This document shows, in pieces, positions 52,191 to 61,606 of a DNA stretch of 64,000 bases. Position numbers and translations under genes: made by a program. The DNA is taken from positions 264,759-328,758 of the forward strand of contig CAWIMG010000026.1 in assembly GCA_963837105.1 (NCBI GenBank). Reading direction: 5' to 3'. Within the stretch, counting starts at the first letter, position 1. Every line of letters starts with the position of its first letter. The stretch comes from UBA9676 sp963837105 (GTDB taxonomy: Bacteria > Actinomycetota > Actinomycetes > Streptosporangiales > Streptosporangiaceae). Below the pieces are notes generated by a model that made no database searches, was not told the origin of the DNA, and saw only the letters and a list, made by a program, of their open reading frames with translations.

Positions 52191-52682
52191 TTAGCGGGCG
52201 ATCTGCTGCTGGTTTCCCAGCCATCCTTCGCGGCTCCCCGCCTCTTCCCCTGCCCTCTCTGGCGGCCCATAGCCAAGAAGGTCCTGGGTCCAGGTTTCAG
52301 CGGGCCAACTTCCCGGCGGCTGCACCCGGTGCATCCACCCGTTCATCCGGTAGAGCACTTCCCAGCCGTCGGTCCCTAGCTGGTCCTGAACCCGGCCGGC
52401 AAGCTCCCGCCCCTGCTCTTCCCACGCCTGGCGAACCCGCGCGTCACTCCGGAATCCGTCGTGCTGATCCCAGGACTGGTTCCAGGCCTTGAGGTCGTCG
52501 AGCAGCTCTTGGCTCAGCCGCTCCCGCCACGGGCGTGGTGCGGGCGGCTTGCCCGGCCGCTGGGCACGGGTCAAATAGCTCCACCGTGGGTACTGAGCTT
52601 CATGCTCTTCTTTGGTACCCGCCCACCAGATACCGCCAGCGCAGTAATCAGCCTCGATGATGACTCTGCGTGGCTCTGTCAT
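52191..52682 (-). CDS. Hypothetical protein, 163 residues
   Basis: I do not recognise this protein. It is hydrophilic and rich in Trp, Glu and Arg. It opens MTEPRRVIIEADYCAGGIWW, continues with WSYLTRAQRPGKPPAPRPWR, then LLDDLKAWNQSWDQHDGFRS, then WEVLYRMNGWMHRVQPPGSW. No signal or membrane segment is seen. Base use and length look coding, and the frame is closed properly. It may be co-transcribed with the methyltransferase, starting 51 bases upstream of it. Confidence 0.6.
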   Translation of the reverse strand: MTEPRRVIIEADYCAGGIWWAGTKEEHEAQYPRWSYLTRAQRPGKPPAPRPWRERLSQELLDDLKAWNQSWDQHDGFRSDARVRQAWEEQGRELAGRVQDQLGTDGWEVLYRMNGWMHRVQPPGSWPAETWTQDLLGYGPPERAGEEAGSREGWLGNQQQIAR

Positions 52683-52862
52683 GCTGCGAGCCTACCGGCC
52701 GCCGTCAGACTCCACGGCTTTGCCAAGAGCACGCCAGGCCCGACGCATGATCACGATGGGGATGTCTTCGCTGGTGGCATGTATCGCCGCTGACCAACAG
52801 ACGGCGCCGTTAGGGTCGGGCCAAGTCCGGTATCACCATGAGCCTGCTCCAGAGGAGACGAC

Positions 52863-53309
52863 ATGGTCCGCTTTCAGCTCGTGATCGACTGCGCTGACCC
52901 GGACCGGCTCGCCCGGTTCTGGAAAGAGGCGCTGCACTACGAGTTCACGCCCGCCCCGGACGGTTACGCGAGCTGGGACGACTACTACCGGGCGCTGGGC
53001 GTCCCTGACGAGGACCTTGGCCTCGGCGAGGACCGGCTCAGTGACCCGCACGGCGGCGGCCCCGACATCTGGTTCCAGAAGGTCGACGACATCAAGATCG
53101 TGAAGAACCGGCTGCACCTCGACATCAACGCCACCGGCGGGATCCGCAAGGACGTTCCCCGGCCACAGCGAAAGGCGTGCGTGAGGGCCGAGGCGGAGCG
53201 GCTGGCCAGCCTGGGCGCCACCATCGTCCGTGAGCTGGTGGAGCCGGGCATCGGTCATTTCGGGATCGCGATGACCGACCCGGAGGGCAACGAGTTCGAC
53301 ATCAACTGA
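52863..53309 (+). CDS. VOC-superfamily (glyoxalase-like) protein, paralogue of 10320-10760
   Basis: This 148-residue protein has VRFQLVIDCADPDRLARFWK, then VKNRLHLDINATGGI and the end IAMTDPEGNEFDIN. It is closely like the protein at 10320-10760 in order and length. GGAGACG precedes the ATG. The pair arose by duplication or separate gain. Ligand unknown. Confidence 0.87.
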   Translation: MVRFQLVIDCADPDRLARFWKEALHYEFTPAPDGYASWDDYYRALGVPDEDLGLGEDRLSDPHGGGPDIWFQKVDDIKIVKNRLHLDINATGGIRKDVPRPQRKACVRAEAERLASLGATIVRELVEPGIGHFGIAMTDPEGNEFDIN

Positions 53310-53736
53310 CGCAGATCCCGGTGGAAAGGCGATTACCCACCTACATCCCCCGGTCATCCTGGTAGGCGCGAGTTCCAGGCGAGTGGCCGCCGGGTCTGGC
53401 CAGATTCATGATCACGCTCAGAATGTTGTTCCTGGCGGGCACAGCTGGGTTCGAACCAGCGACCCCTCGCTTGTAAGGCGCATCGGCGGGGTGGCTGGAT
53501 GGTGCTGGGCATCGCCTGCTGTGGCATCTGCCTGCAGCGATGATGGCTGGCAGTGGCCCAGTGTGGTCCGGTGTCTGCGATCGTTGGCTCTTGGTTTGGC
53601 TCTTTGGATCTTGCTGCCGGATACCCCGTGGTACCCGCTCCCCCGGCGGCCCGCGACTGACCGGCCGCTGGGGCGGGTGCGGCGGGCGGCGTTGCGATTG
53701 CCCCGCCATGACAGTTGATCTTGCACTGCTCAGGGG
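53310..53736. other. Gene-free stretch holding an attachment-like site
   Basis: No gene is supported here. It contains the tRNA-Val 3' fragment at 53433-53479. It ends where homology to carbamate kinase starts abruptly at about 53733. Open frames on both strands lack protein-like content. Confidence 0.55.
53433..53479 (-). tRNA. 3' fragment of tRNA-Val(UAC), probable attachment-site remnant
   Basis: On the minus strand the sequence has an anticodon loop CTTACAA (anticodon TAC at 53473-53475), the 3' anticodon strand GCGAG and the GGGGTC region. The T arm is GCTGG-TTCGAAC-CCAGC. It ends with acceptor strand TGTGCCC, G and CCA. The acceptor 5' strand, D arm and a matching 5' anticodon strand are missing, so it is not a working tRNA. 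Integrative elements that use tRNA 3' ends leave exactly such copies. Confidence 0.75.
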
Positions 53737-54096
53737 TGCCCCAGCCGATGTACACGCCGTCGACGTCGGTGGCCATGAGGAACAGGTCCGCGCGCACGTC
53801 TTCGGCGAGCAGTTCGCCCGCGAGATCTTTGTCGATGACCGCCTCGACGCCCACCAGCTCGCGCGGGCCCGAGGACGGGAGCATCGTGGGGATGCCACCG
53901 CCACCCGCGCAGATGACCACGGCTCCCCGTTCGAGCAGCCACATGATGGGCTCGATCTCCAGGACGCGCCGGGGTTCCGCGGCTAGCGTCGCGATCGCCC
54001 GGGCTGCGATCGCGACGTTGCGCCGCTGCATCTCAGTGGTCATCGGGTCGCTGCGACGCAGCAGCGCGTTACCACCCAGTGCGATCACGATCCGCA
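53737..54096 (-). pseudogene. arcC: Carbamate kinase relic with internal deletion and lost C-terminus
   Basis: The N-terminus MRIVIALGGNALLRRSD is the phosphate-binding loop of carbamate kinase. After AIAARAIATLAAEP the text jumps to RRVLEIEPIMWLLERGAVVI, deleting about 110 residues. ICAGGGGIPTML, GVEAVIDKDLAGELLAEDV and LFLMATDVDGVYIGWGTPEQ follow. Homology stops at 53737 with about 60 residues missing. The frame runs on into unrelated sequence. The gene once acted in the arginine deiminase route. Confidence 0.85.
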
Positions 54097-54174
54097 TGTC
54101 AGCCTCCAGCGACCAGGCCTTCCCCGGAGCCATCCCGATCCTGTTCGGGCCACCTGAATGTGTCGTCAACCAAT

Positions 54175-54545
54175 CCGGGGGTGAATCAGATCAGGCGCGG
54201 CGGCGCGCGCATCTTCGGGTATCTCGCCGGAGCCGGCGGGCTGTCGGTCGTGCTCATCTACCTCGCCGTCAACATCGCGACCATCCGCGCGTTCCGCACC
54301 GAGTTCCGCGGCGAGTTCCGGCTCTGGCGGCACCTGCTCCTGCCTGCGGCGGCCGCCGTGCTGCTAATGTTCCCGGTGTGGGGATCCTCCATCCGCGTAC
54401 CCACACGCTGGTGGACCTGCGGCCCTTCGTGGCGCTCGGCTGGCTCTGCCTCGGGGTCATGGCTGCTGGCGTCCTGCGGATCCGGCGGCCCACCAGCTTC
54501 GAGACGCTAGGCAGAATATTCATGCCAGCCGAGAAAATAGCCCCC
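54175..54545 (+). pseudogene. APC-family permease, C-terminal relic with frameshift
   Basis: One frame reads FGYLAGAGGLSVVLIYLAVN, FRTEFRGEFRLWRHLLLPAA and VLLMFPVWGS. Near 54385 it shifts to GILHPRTHTLVDLRPFVALG, then VLRIRRPTSFETLGRIFMPA. These are the last spans and tail of an APC amino acid permease. It lies next to the carbamate kinase relic, as in arginine/ornithine clusters. Confidence 0.75.
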
Positions 54546-54787
54546 CAGCGCCAATGGAGTCACCGTCGCCCCGGCCCGGAACATGGCTACCGGTGGCTCG
54601 CCACCCCGGCACCGCGTCGGCGGCGGGTGCGGGCACCCCAGTCACCGCGCACCTTGGCCCGCTGTGTCCTGGCTGGGCATCTCCGATGGCCTGGCCATCG
54701 CCGCGACCCTCCTGTACCGTCTGCACCACATACGGCCATCCTCAACGTGGCGTAGCCTGGCGAGGCAGCCCATCCGGGAGGATTCCT

Positions 54788-55099
54788 ATGGCGGATAAGC
54801 GCGAAGGCCGCAACGTCCGGGCGCTGAAACAGGCGGCCGGATTGGTCGCGGCGGTCGCCGCCCGGAGGGGACTGCAGCTCACCTGGAAACGGATCGCTGG
54901 CGAACAGCCGCCGGCGGCCGCCGACGACGAGCAGGTTTCGCTAGGTAAGGCCGTGCTCTGGGCGTTCCTGGTCGGGGCAGCCGTGACCGTAGCGCGCGCG
55001 ATCGCTATCAGGTACGCATCCCACCTGTTGCCAAGTGCCGAGCGGCAGAGCCTGCCGGAACCGGCGCCGGCCGAGGGCCGGGATCATGCCGCTACCTGA
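54788..55099 (+). CDS. DUF4235 membrane protein
   Basis: This 103-residue protein has the DUF4235 pattern: ALKQAAGLVAAVAARRGLQL, then TWKRIAGEQPPAAADDEQVS, then a span KAVLWAFLVGAAVTVARAIAI. GGAGGA is 5 bases before the ATG. The acidic Pro-rich C-terminus is usual. Function unknown. Confidence 0.88.
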   Translation: MADKREGRNVRALKQAAGLVAAVAARRGLQLTWKRIAGEQPPAAADDEQVSLGKAVLWAFLVGAAVTVARAIAIRYASHLLPSAERQSLPEPAPAEGRDHAAT

Positions 55100-55125
55100 G
55101 CCTGAGCGAGGACGGTAGGGCAGGG

Positions 55126-55386
55126 ATGGCGATCGGCGCCGGGATGGGGGCGCTGATGGGCAAGCTGGGCAAGTCCAGCATTGACAAGCAGTTCCAGGAT
55201 CAGGTGCGGGACATGGTCAAGCCGGGTACCTCGTGCCTGTTCCTGATGCTGGAGAAGGTGACCCCGGGCAAGGCGGTGGAGGCGATGAGCAAGTACGGCG
55301 GGACCGTGCTGAAGACCTCCCTGTCCAAGGAAGACGAGAAGGAACTCCAGGACGCCCTGCACGGGGACCAGGCTGCCGCCCAGTAG
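55126..55386 (+). CDS. DUF1269-like protein, short (probably N-terminally truncated)
   Basis: This 86-residue protein matches the C-terminal half of DUF1269 membrane proteins: GAGMGALMGKLGKSSIDKQF, QVRDMVKPGTSCLFLMLEKV and LKTSLSKEDEKELQDALHGD. Full members have about 160-170 residues with a glycine zipper, and here only its last part remains. A weak AGGG-type site precedes the ATG, so it may still be expressed. Confidence 0.65.
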   Translation: MAIGAGMGALMGKLGKSSIDKQFQDQVRDMVKPGTSCLFLMLEKVTPGKAVEAMSKYGGTVLKTSLSKEDEKELQDALHGDQAAAQ

Positions 55387-55434
55387 CCCGCATGGGCACG
55401 CCACACAGCGGGCCTCCCACCTGGTGAGCCTGCG

Positions 55435-57035
55435 ATGACTGGCGGGTCTGAGGCCGACGCTGCGCGACTGGCCGGGGGGACCGCAGGCTGGCTGTTCTGC
55501 TGGCGATGGCGATGTTTGTGCTGGTGGTGGACACGTCGGTGATGAATGTGTCCATTGCGCCGGTGGTGCATGTTCTGCATACGACGGTCAGCGGGGTGCA
55601 GTCGGCGATCGCGCTTGAGGCGCTGGTGTCGGCGGCGTTCATCTTGATCGGCAGCAAGGGCCGGTGACCTGATCGGGCGCAGGCGTGCGTATGTGCTGGG
55701 GCTGGCCGGTTACGCGGCCGGGGCGCTGGCCATGGCGCTGGCGCAGGGGCTGACCGCGGTCATCGTGTTCTGGGCGGTCGTGGGCGGGCTTGGCGCGTCG
55801 CTGCTGCTGCCGTCGGTGCTGCCGCGGAGCCACGGCAATTTTCGCGGGGTGCGGCGCAGCGGCAGGCTTATGCGCTGGCCGGGGCCGCGGCCGCGGCCGC
55901 TGCCGCGGTTGGCCCGCTGCTGGGCGGGTTCATCACCGACGTACCTGTCGTGGCGGATCGCGTTCTTGCTGGAGGACGTCATCATCGCGGTCGTGCTGGC
56001 CGGGATCAGGCTCATCCACGACGTGCCCTACACCGGGTCCCGCCACGTCGATGTGGTGGGTGCGGTCCTGTCCGTGCTGGGGATGGGCGGCATCGTGCTG
56101 GGCATCTTGGTGTGGCAGGAAGGCGGTGAGGCGGTCGGCCTGCTGCTGGCGCTCGGGGCGGTCTCGCTCGGGGCCCTGGCGTGGTGGCTGGTGCGGCGCA
56201 AGCGGGCGGGCAAGGCGGTGCTGCTGGACCCGGACCTGTTCAGGGCCAAGCTGTTCAGGTCCGGGGTGTCCGGGCAGCTGCTGCAGCAGGTCGGGCTGGG
56301 CGGGACGATGATCGCGCTGCCGATCTACCTGCAGATCGTGCTCGAATACAGCGCGATGGGCGCGGGCCTGCCCATCGCCCCGCTGTCGCTGTCCATGTCC
56401 GCGGTCGCCCTGATCGCCGGGCGCAAGGGCGGCAACCGCCGCCCGGCGGGCCTGATCCGGGCGGGGTTCGCGCTGTTCACGATCGGGATGATCGTCATCG
56501 AGCCGATCGTGCCCGGGCGGCCTCAGGCTGGTACCTGGCGCTGCCATTGCTGGCCGCGGGATCGGGGCTGGGCCTGATGGTCTCCCAGCTGAACAACTAC
56601 ACCCTGGCCCCGGTCTCGGAGGAACGGGTCAGCGAAGCCGCCGGGGTGAACTCGGCCGGAGGGTCGTTCGGCCTGTCGTTCGGGCTGGCATTCGCCGGCG
56701 CCATCTTGCTGGCGGCACTGTCGGCGTCGTTCACCACCATGGCCAACTCCAGCACCGTGCTGTCCAAAGCCGAACAGCAGCACGTCGCCACGGCCCTGCA
56801 GCACGACGCCGAAGTGGTCAGCAACACCCAGCTGGGAAAGCAGCTCGTCGGCCAGCCGGAGAAAACCCAGGACGAGATCATCAAGATCAACACCCAGGCC
56901 AGGCACCTCGCCCTGCAGATAGCCCCGCTCATCCCGATCCTGGCCGGCCCGGGCGGGCTGCTCATCTCATCCCGCATGATCCGCCAGCCCGACCCAGAGC
57001 AGTCAGGCTCCGGCGAACAGATGGTCCTGGGCTGA
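55435..57035 (+). pseudogene. MFS drug-efflux transporter (DHA2 type) with several frameshifts
   Basis: The ATG at 55435 opens a frame that soon shifts to RRLAVLLAMAMFVLVVDTSV and NVSIAPVVHVLHTTVSGVQS. It is stopped near 55666 where DLIGRRRAYVLGLAGYAAGA continues one base away. About 55830-55920 the sequence is scrambled, then TYLSWRIAFLLEDVIIAVVL continues. Another shift lies near 56520, after VIEPIVPGRPQAG, before LALPLLAAGSGLGLMVSQLN. The last part, to 57035, is intact. Fourteen-span DHA2 layout. It is dead. Confidence 0.85.
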
Positions 57036-57074
57036 CCCGGATTACCCTGGCCTGCGGCTCCGGCTGGAAGTGGA

Positions 57075-58400
57075 TCAGCCCGTGTCTGCCGGTGCGGCCC
57101 GGAATGAGGCCAGTTGCCGCAGCGCCGGCCAGGCAAGCTCGGGCTTGGGCGGCCGTACCCCGGGCCGGTTGCGGGGAACCCGGACCCGCAGGGCCTTGGG
57201 CCGGACAGCGCAGCGGACCGGCGTGGCCATCATGACCGTCTCCCCATCGATACCGACCGGGATCTCCGGCACGTCGGCGTCCACCACGACCTCGCCGGCG
57301 GTGATCGTGGTCAGGCCCTGGCCACGCGCGCCGCGCAGCAGCGCGGCGGCCTGCAGCGCGTTGTTCACCGTGACCGCGACGACGCCAAGCGCCCCGGCGT
57401 CCAGCCGCGCCCGGCGGCCCAGTCCCGCGATGTCGTTCAGCGCATACGGGCCGTTACTCACCAGCAGGGCCTGCGGGCCGGTGATCGTGGTATCGCCGGC
57501 GTTTGCGGACAGCTTGGCGCCGCGGTGGCCGGTCAGGACGTCGGGCAGCATCTGCAGCGTCGTGCCCCGCTTGTCGTCCCGGTAGGCCGGGCTCTCCACC
57601 ACCTCGGCATAGGCGCCGAACGAGGCATTGTTCACGAACGTGCGGTCACCGATGATGCCCAGATCGATCCGCTGCTCCACCCCGTCGCCGGTGAGGGCGT
57701 CCAGGCAGGTAGCAGGGTCGTCCCGGTCCAGGCCGAGGTCCATCGCGAAGTGGTTGCGGGTGCCGGCGCTGATCACCAGGAACGGCAGGTCGTGCTCGGC
57801 GGCGATCCCGGCCACCAGCGCCTGAGTCCCGTCGCCGCCGGCCACGCCGAGCAGGTCGGCGCCGGCCGCGACCGCGCGCCGGGCCAGCGCCGCCACATCC
57901 ACCTGGCCGGGACCTTCCAGCAGCGCCACCTCGGCGCCCAGCGCCTCGGCTTTCTCCTTCAGGGCGAACCTGGCGACCTTCCCGCCGCCCGACCGTGGGT
58001 TCATGATCAGGAACGCACGCGTGGGCGGCGGGACTTCCCGGGACGGCATGCCGGGGCCGGCGGCGGCCGGGGCCAGCGCCAGCCGGGCGGCGGCGACGGC
58101 CAGCGCCAGCAGCGCGACCGACACCACGGCGACCCAGATCAGGTGGTGCCGGGCAAACACCACCAGCACCGCGACCGGGACCAGGGCCACCACGGCCAGC
58201 GCCAGCCACCTCAGCACCCCGCGGTGGGCCAGGAACACGTACCCGCCCGCCGCTATCAGGCAGGCAGCAACCGCCCCGAGCACCACCATGGCCAGGCTGG
58301 CCAGATCCGCGAAACCGATCAGGACCACTGCCGAGGCAAACATCAGCGCGAAAGCGGCCCGGGCGAGCCAGCGAGCATTCACGACCTTGCCCTCCGTCAC
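57075..58400 (-). CDS. Diacylglycerol kinase-like (YegS/DagK) protein with membrane N-terminus
   Basis: This 441-residue protein has about four spans in residues 10-115. A lipid kinase domain follows: FLIMNPRSGGGKVARFALKE, then LGVAGGDGTQALVAGIAAEH with the GGDGT nucleotide motif, then ISAGTRNHFAMDLGLDRDD. The C-terminal strand domain has FVNNASFGAYAEVVES. It probably phosphorylates diacylglycerol or a sphingoid/isoprenoid lipid at the membrane. GTG/ATG choice near 58400 is normal for length. Confidence 0.9.
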   Translation of the reverse strand: MTEGKVVNARWLARAAFALMFASAVVLIGFADLASLAMVVLGAVAACLIAAGGYVFLAHRGVLRWLALAVVALVPVAVLVVFARHHLIWVAVVSVALLALAVAAARLALAPAAAGPGMPSREVPPPTRAFLIMNPRSGGGKVARFALKEKAEALGAEVALLEGPGQVDVAALARRAVAAGADLLGVAGGDGTQALVAGIAAEHDLPFLVISAGTRNHFAMDLGLDRDDPATCLDALTGDGVEQRIDLGIIGDRTFVNNASFGAYAEVVESPAYRDDKRGTTLQMLPDVLTGHRGAKLSANAGDTTITGPQALLVSNGPYALNDIAGLGRRARLDAGALGVVAVTVNNALQAAALLRGARGQGLTTITAGEVVVDADVPEIPVGIDGETVMMATPVRCAVRPKALRVRVPRNRPGVRPPKPELAWPALRQLASFRAAPADTG

Positions 58401-58480
58401 TTCGGCGATTCATGCGCGGGGTTACCGCGTGCCTGGGGCTGTACGGGCCAGCAGCCCGCACTGCCCCGTAAGCCCGCCCG

Positions 58481-58882
58481 TCAAGCCGCCAGGACCTTGG
58501 CCTTCTCGCGCTCGAACTCCTCGGCGGAAATGACCCCCCGGTCGCGCAGGTCGGCCAGCTTGGCCAGCTGGTCCGCTGAACTCTGCGATCCGGCCGCCTC
58601 CTGCACATGGGCACGCAACTCCTGGTCCTGCTGCTGGGCCTGCCGGTACGCCCGCTCGTGCATCTTGCCGCCGCGGGCGATCAGGTAGACCAGCACCCCG
58701 ACGAGCGGGATGAACAGGACGAACAGGAACCACAGGGCCTTGGCGAAGCCGCCCAGGTCATGACTGCGGAAGATGTCGATGAACACCATGATCAGGATCC
58801 AGATCCAGATGATCCACAGAAAGAAGATGAACATCGACCAGAAAATGTTCAGCAGCGGGTAGGACGAACTGGCAAGTGACAT
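58481..58882 (-). CDS. PLDc_N-like membrane protein with C-terminal SHOCT domain
   Basis: This 133-residue protein has two spans (FWSMFIFFLWIIWIWILIMVF and KALWFLFVLFIPLVGVLVYL) with the FIDIFRSHDLGGFAKALW loop. A charged helix follows, and a SHOCT helix pair: DQLAKLADLRDRGVISAEEF and EREKAKVLAA. The ATG at 58882 is chosen because AAGGAG lies 5 bases upstream; the longer GTG start overlaps that site. Function unknown. Confidence 0.9.
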   Translation of the reverse strand: MSLASSSYPLLNIFWSMFIFFLWIIWIWILIMVFIDIFRSHDLGGFAKALWFLFVLFIPLVGVLVYLIARGGKMHERAYRQAQQQDQELRAHVQEAAGSQSSADQLAKLADLRDRGVISAEEFEREKAKVLAA

Positions 58883-59052
58883 GCCCACTCCTTCGCGGCA
58901 AGCAGATCTCCGGCAGCAGCGCGCTTACCGTCGCTGCACTCCCGGGAAGATCATCCTCCTCCTGAGAGCGGATTGTTGGCATCACCCATCTCAGGGTGAA
59001 CAATTGAGCCCTCATCCCGGCCGGGAGGGTCTATCTCACGAACGGCTCCTCT

Positions 59053-61410
59053 CTATTCGCGGGCCAGCATGGCTGCGGCCTCACGCTCGAGGTCCACGTA
59101 CGGCTCGCCGCTGACGTCCACGGCGACCCGCTGGATGGTGCCGCCGGTGAAGGTGTGCGGGTGAGCGCCAGGGTAGTCGCCGGTGACCGGCTCGCCGCTG
59201 TCGCGGCCGGCGCACAGGCCCTCGCCCGCGAGCGAGAACAACCCCGGCTGGGTCTTGATCCGGCCCTCGCCGACCTTCTTGGCCCCGTGGTAGAGGGACA
59301 GGATCCCGGTCAACACGTGCGGCGGGTCCTCCCCATCCTTCTCGAACGAGGCGGACAGGATCAGGTTCTGCCCGGCCGGAACGTCTTCGGTGCCGTCGAT
59401 CTTCTGCTCCATCATGCCGACGAAGTTGTTGACGTAGTGCAGCCGGTTGTCTTTGACGTACAGAGCGTGCCCACCGAAGCGTGACCCGTGCGCGAACAGC
59501 ACGCCCTGCGCGCCGGGGGCGGGGATGTCCACCAGCGCGCCGATCGTGAAGGACCGGTTGCGGACGTTCACCGCCTGCGCCTCGGGCACCTCGGCGGTGC
59601 CGGGGAAGTAGACATAACGGTCGCGGGGCGAGGCCAGCTGCGGCCGCGGCGTGGTGATGATCTCCAGTGCGGACCGGTCATCGAGCGGGAACGCGTCATT
59701 CTGGCCGGCCTCGGCGAACCACAGGTTGACCAGCTCCCGCACCTTCTCCGGGTGCTCGGCGGCCAGGTCGTGTATCTCGGCGCGGTCGGTGTCGGTGTGG
59801 TACAGCTCCCAGGTGTCGTCGTTGAAGTTGCTCCAGCCGCTGATCGTGGGATGCGTGGTGATGGCCTTCCAGCCCTCATGCCAGATCCCACGGGAGCCGA
59901 GCATCGAGTAGAACTGCGTCTTGCGGGCCGACGGCGCCGACGGGTCGTCCACGCTGTAACGCATGCTGACCCCGTCGAAGCGGCTCTGCACGTGGCCCTT
60001 GATCGTGGCGGGCGGCTCGACGCCCAGGGTGTCCAGGATCGAGGGCACGATGTCGATGGCGTGGTGGTACTGGTGGCGTATCTCGCCCTTGCCCGCCGTG
60101 GCCTTGGGCCAGGAGATGATGCACGGGTCCGCGGTGCCGCCGTTGAACTCATACCGCTTCCACATCTTGAACGGCGTGTTGAACGCCATCGCCCACCCGT
60201 TGGGGTAGTGGTTGTAGGTCCTTGTCCCGCCCAGCTCGTCGATCATCGCCAGGTTCGCCTGGATGTTGTCGGGGATGCCGTTGGCGAACAGCATCTCGTT
60301 GACCGAGCCGTCGGGGCCGCCCTCGCCCGAGGCGCCGTTGTCCGACACCAGGATCACCATGGTGTTCTCGCGCTGGCCGGATTCCTCCAGGTAGTCCAGC
60401 AGCCGACCGATGTGGTGGTCGGCGTGCGCCAGGAATCCCGCGTAGACCTCGGCCATTCGCGCAAAGAGCCGCTTCTCGTCGGCGGACAGCGAATCCCACG
60501 GCCTGGTGACATCCAGTGGCGGGAACGGCTGGCCCTTGGGCCCCGTGCGGGTCTCCGGCGTGCCGATCGGGTTGACCGGCGGCAGTTCGGTGCCGGCCGG
60601 GACGACGCCCAGCTGCTTCTGCCGGGCCAGGGTCTGCTCACGCATCGCCTCGTACCCCATGTCGAACCGGCCCTTGAACTTGTCGGCCCATTCCTTGAAG
60701 ACATGGTGCGGCGCGTGGGCGGCGCCGGGTGCGTAGTACAGGAAGAACGGCTTGTCCGGCGCGACCGTCTTGGCGTCCTTGATGAACTCGAGCGCCTTGT
60801 CGGTGATGTCGTCGGTGAGGTGGTAGCCCTCGGCCGGCGACTTGGGCTGGTCCACCGGGTGGTTGTCATAGACGAGGTCGGGGTACCACTGGTTGGTCTC
60901 GGCACCGAGGAACCCGTAGAACCTCTCAAACCCGCGGCCGGTGGGCCAGTTCCGCCGCGTCGACGCCAGGTTCATCTCCACGGTCGGGCACAGGTGCCAC
61001 TTGCCGACCATGTAGGTATTCCAGCCCAGCTCGCCCAAGATCTCGGGCAGCATGCCGTTCTCCGGCGGGATCGTCCCGCTGGCGTTCGGGAACCCGATCG
61101 CGGCCTCGGTGATGCAGGCCATCGAGTTGCGGGTGTGGTTACGCCCGGTCAGCAGGCACGACCGGGTCGGCGAGCACAACGCGGTGGTGTGCCACTGCGT
61201 GTAGCGGATGCCATCGTTGGCGATCCGGTCGATGTTCGGCGTCTCAATGGGGCCGCCATAGCAGCTCATCGCCGAAAACCCCACGTCATCCAGCACGATG
61301 TACACCACGTTCGGCGCCCCATCCGGGGCCTTCGGCGGCTCGAACGGAGCCCAGTCCGGAACCGAATCCCGGATATCGACGTTGATCATGCCCTTAAACG
61401 GCTCGCTCAC
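59053..61410 (-). CDS. Arylsulfatase (AtsA/AtsD-size, type I)
   Basis: This 785-residue sulfatase has the formylglycine motif CSPTRSCLLTGR with Cys79, the metal aspartates in VLDDVGFSAMSCYGG (Asp41, Asp42), and GKWHLCP. The late metal site is VSDNGASGEGG. The N-terminus PNVVYIVLDD and a C-terminal lectin-like part match actinobacterial arylsulfatases. The GTG at 61410 is set by AAGGAG 7 bases upstream. A formylglycine-generating enzyme must activate the Cys and is not in this window. No secretion signal is seen. Confidence 0.92.
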   Translation of the reverse strand: MSEPFKGMINVDIRDSVPDWAPFEPPKAPDGAPNVVYIVLDDVGFSAMSCYGGPIETPNIDRIANDGIRYTQWHTTALCSPTRSCLLTGRNHTRNSMACITEAAIGFPNASGTIPPENGMLPEILGELGWNTYMVGKWHLCPTVEMNLASTRRNWPTGRGFERFYGFLGAETNQWYPDLVYDNHPVDQPKSPAEGYHLTDDITDKALEFIKDAKTVAPDKPFFLYYAPGAAHAPHHVFKEWADKFKGRFDMGYEAMREQTLARQKQLGVVPAGTELPPVNPIGTPETRTGPKGQPFPPLDVTRPWDSLSADEKRLFARMAEVYAGFLAHADHHIGRLLDYLEESGQRENTMVILVSDNGASGEGGPDGSVNEMLFANGIPDNIQANLAMIDELGGTRTYNHYPNGWAMAFNTPFKMWKRYEFNGGTADPCIISWPKATAGKGEIRHQYHHAIDIVPSILDTLGVEPPATIKGHVQSRFDGVSMRYSVDDPSAPSARKTQFYSMLGSRGIWHEGWKAITTHPTISGWSNFNDDTWELYHTDTDRAEIHDLAAEHPEKVRELVNLWFAEAGQNDAFPLDDRSALEIITTPRPQLASPRDRYVYFPGTAEVPEAQAVNVRNRSFTIGALVDIPAPGAQGVLFAHGSRFGGHALYVKDNRLHYVNNFVGMMEQKIDGTEDVPAGQNLILSASFEKDGEDPPHVLTGILSLYHGAKKVGEGRIKTQPGLFSLAGEGLCAGRDSGEPVTGDYPGAHPHTFTGGTIQRVAVDVSGEPYVDLEREAAAMLARE

Positions 61411-61606
61411 TTCACTGCTCCTTCCGCCCGAAGACGCGTGACTGGTTCCGCCCTGGACATGGCCCCTCCGAAGCACCCCGCCTTGACGCTACCCACGCGG
61501 CTCGCCTGCAGCCCCGGCGGTACTTTCCACCGCATGCATGCCCTCCATACCCGGGCTGCCGATCCAGTTCGCGCCGACCTCGCTAGGGACCGCATCTGTG
61601 GCGCCC

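Noticed and set aside
53433..53520. A complete tRNA gene
   Set aside because: The D arm and the 5' acceptor strand are missing and the 5' anticodon strand does not pair; only the 3' part exists.
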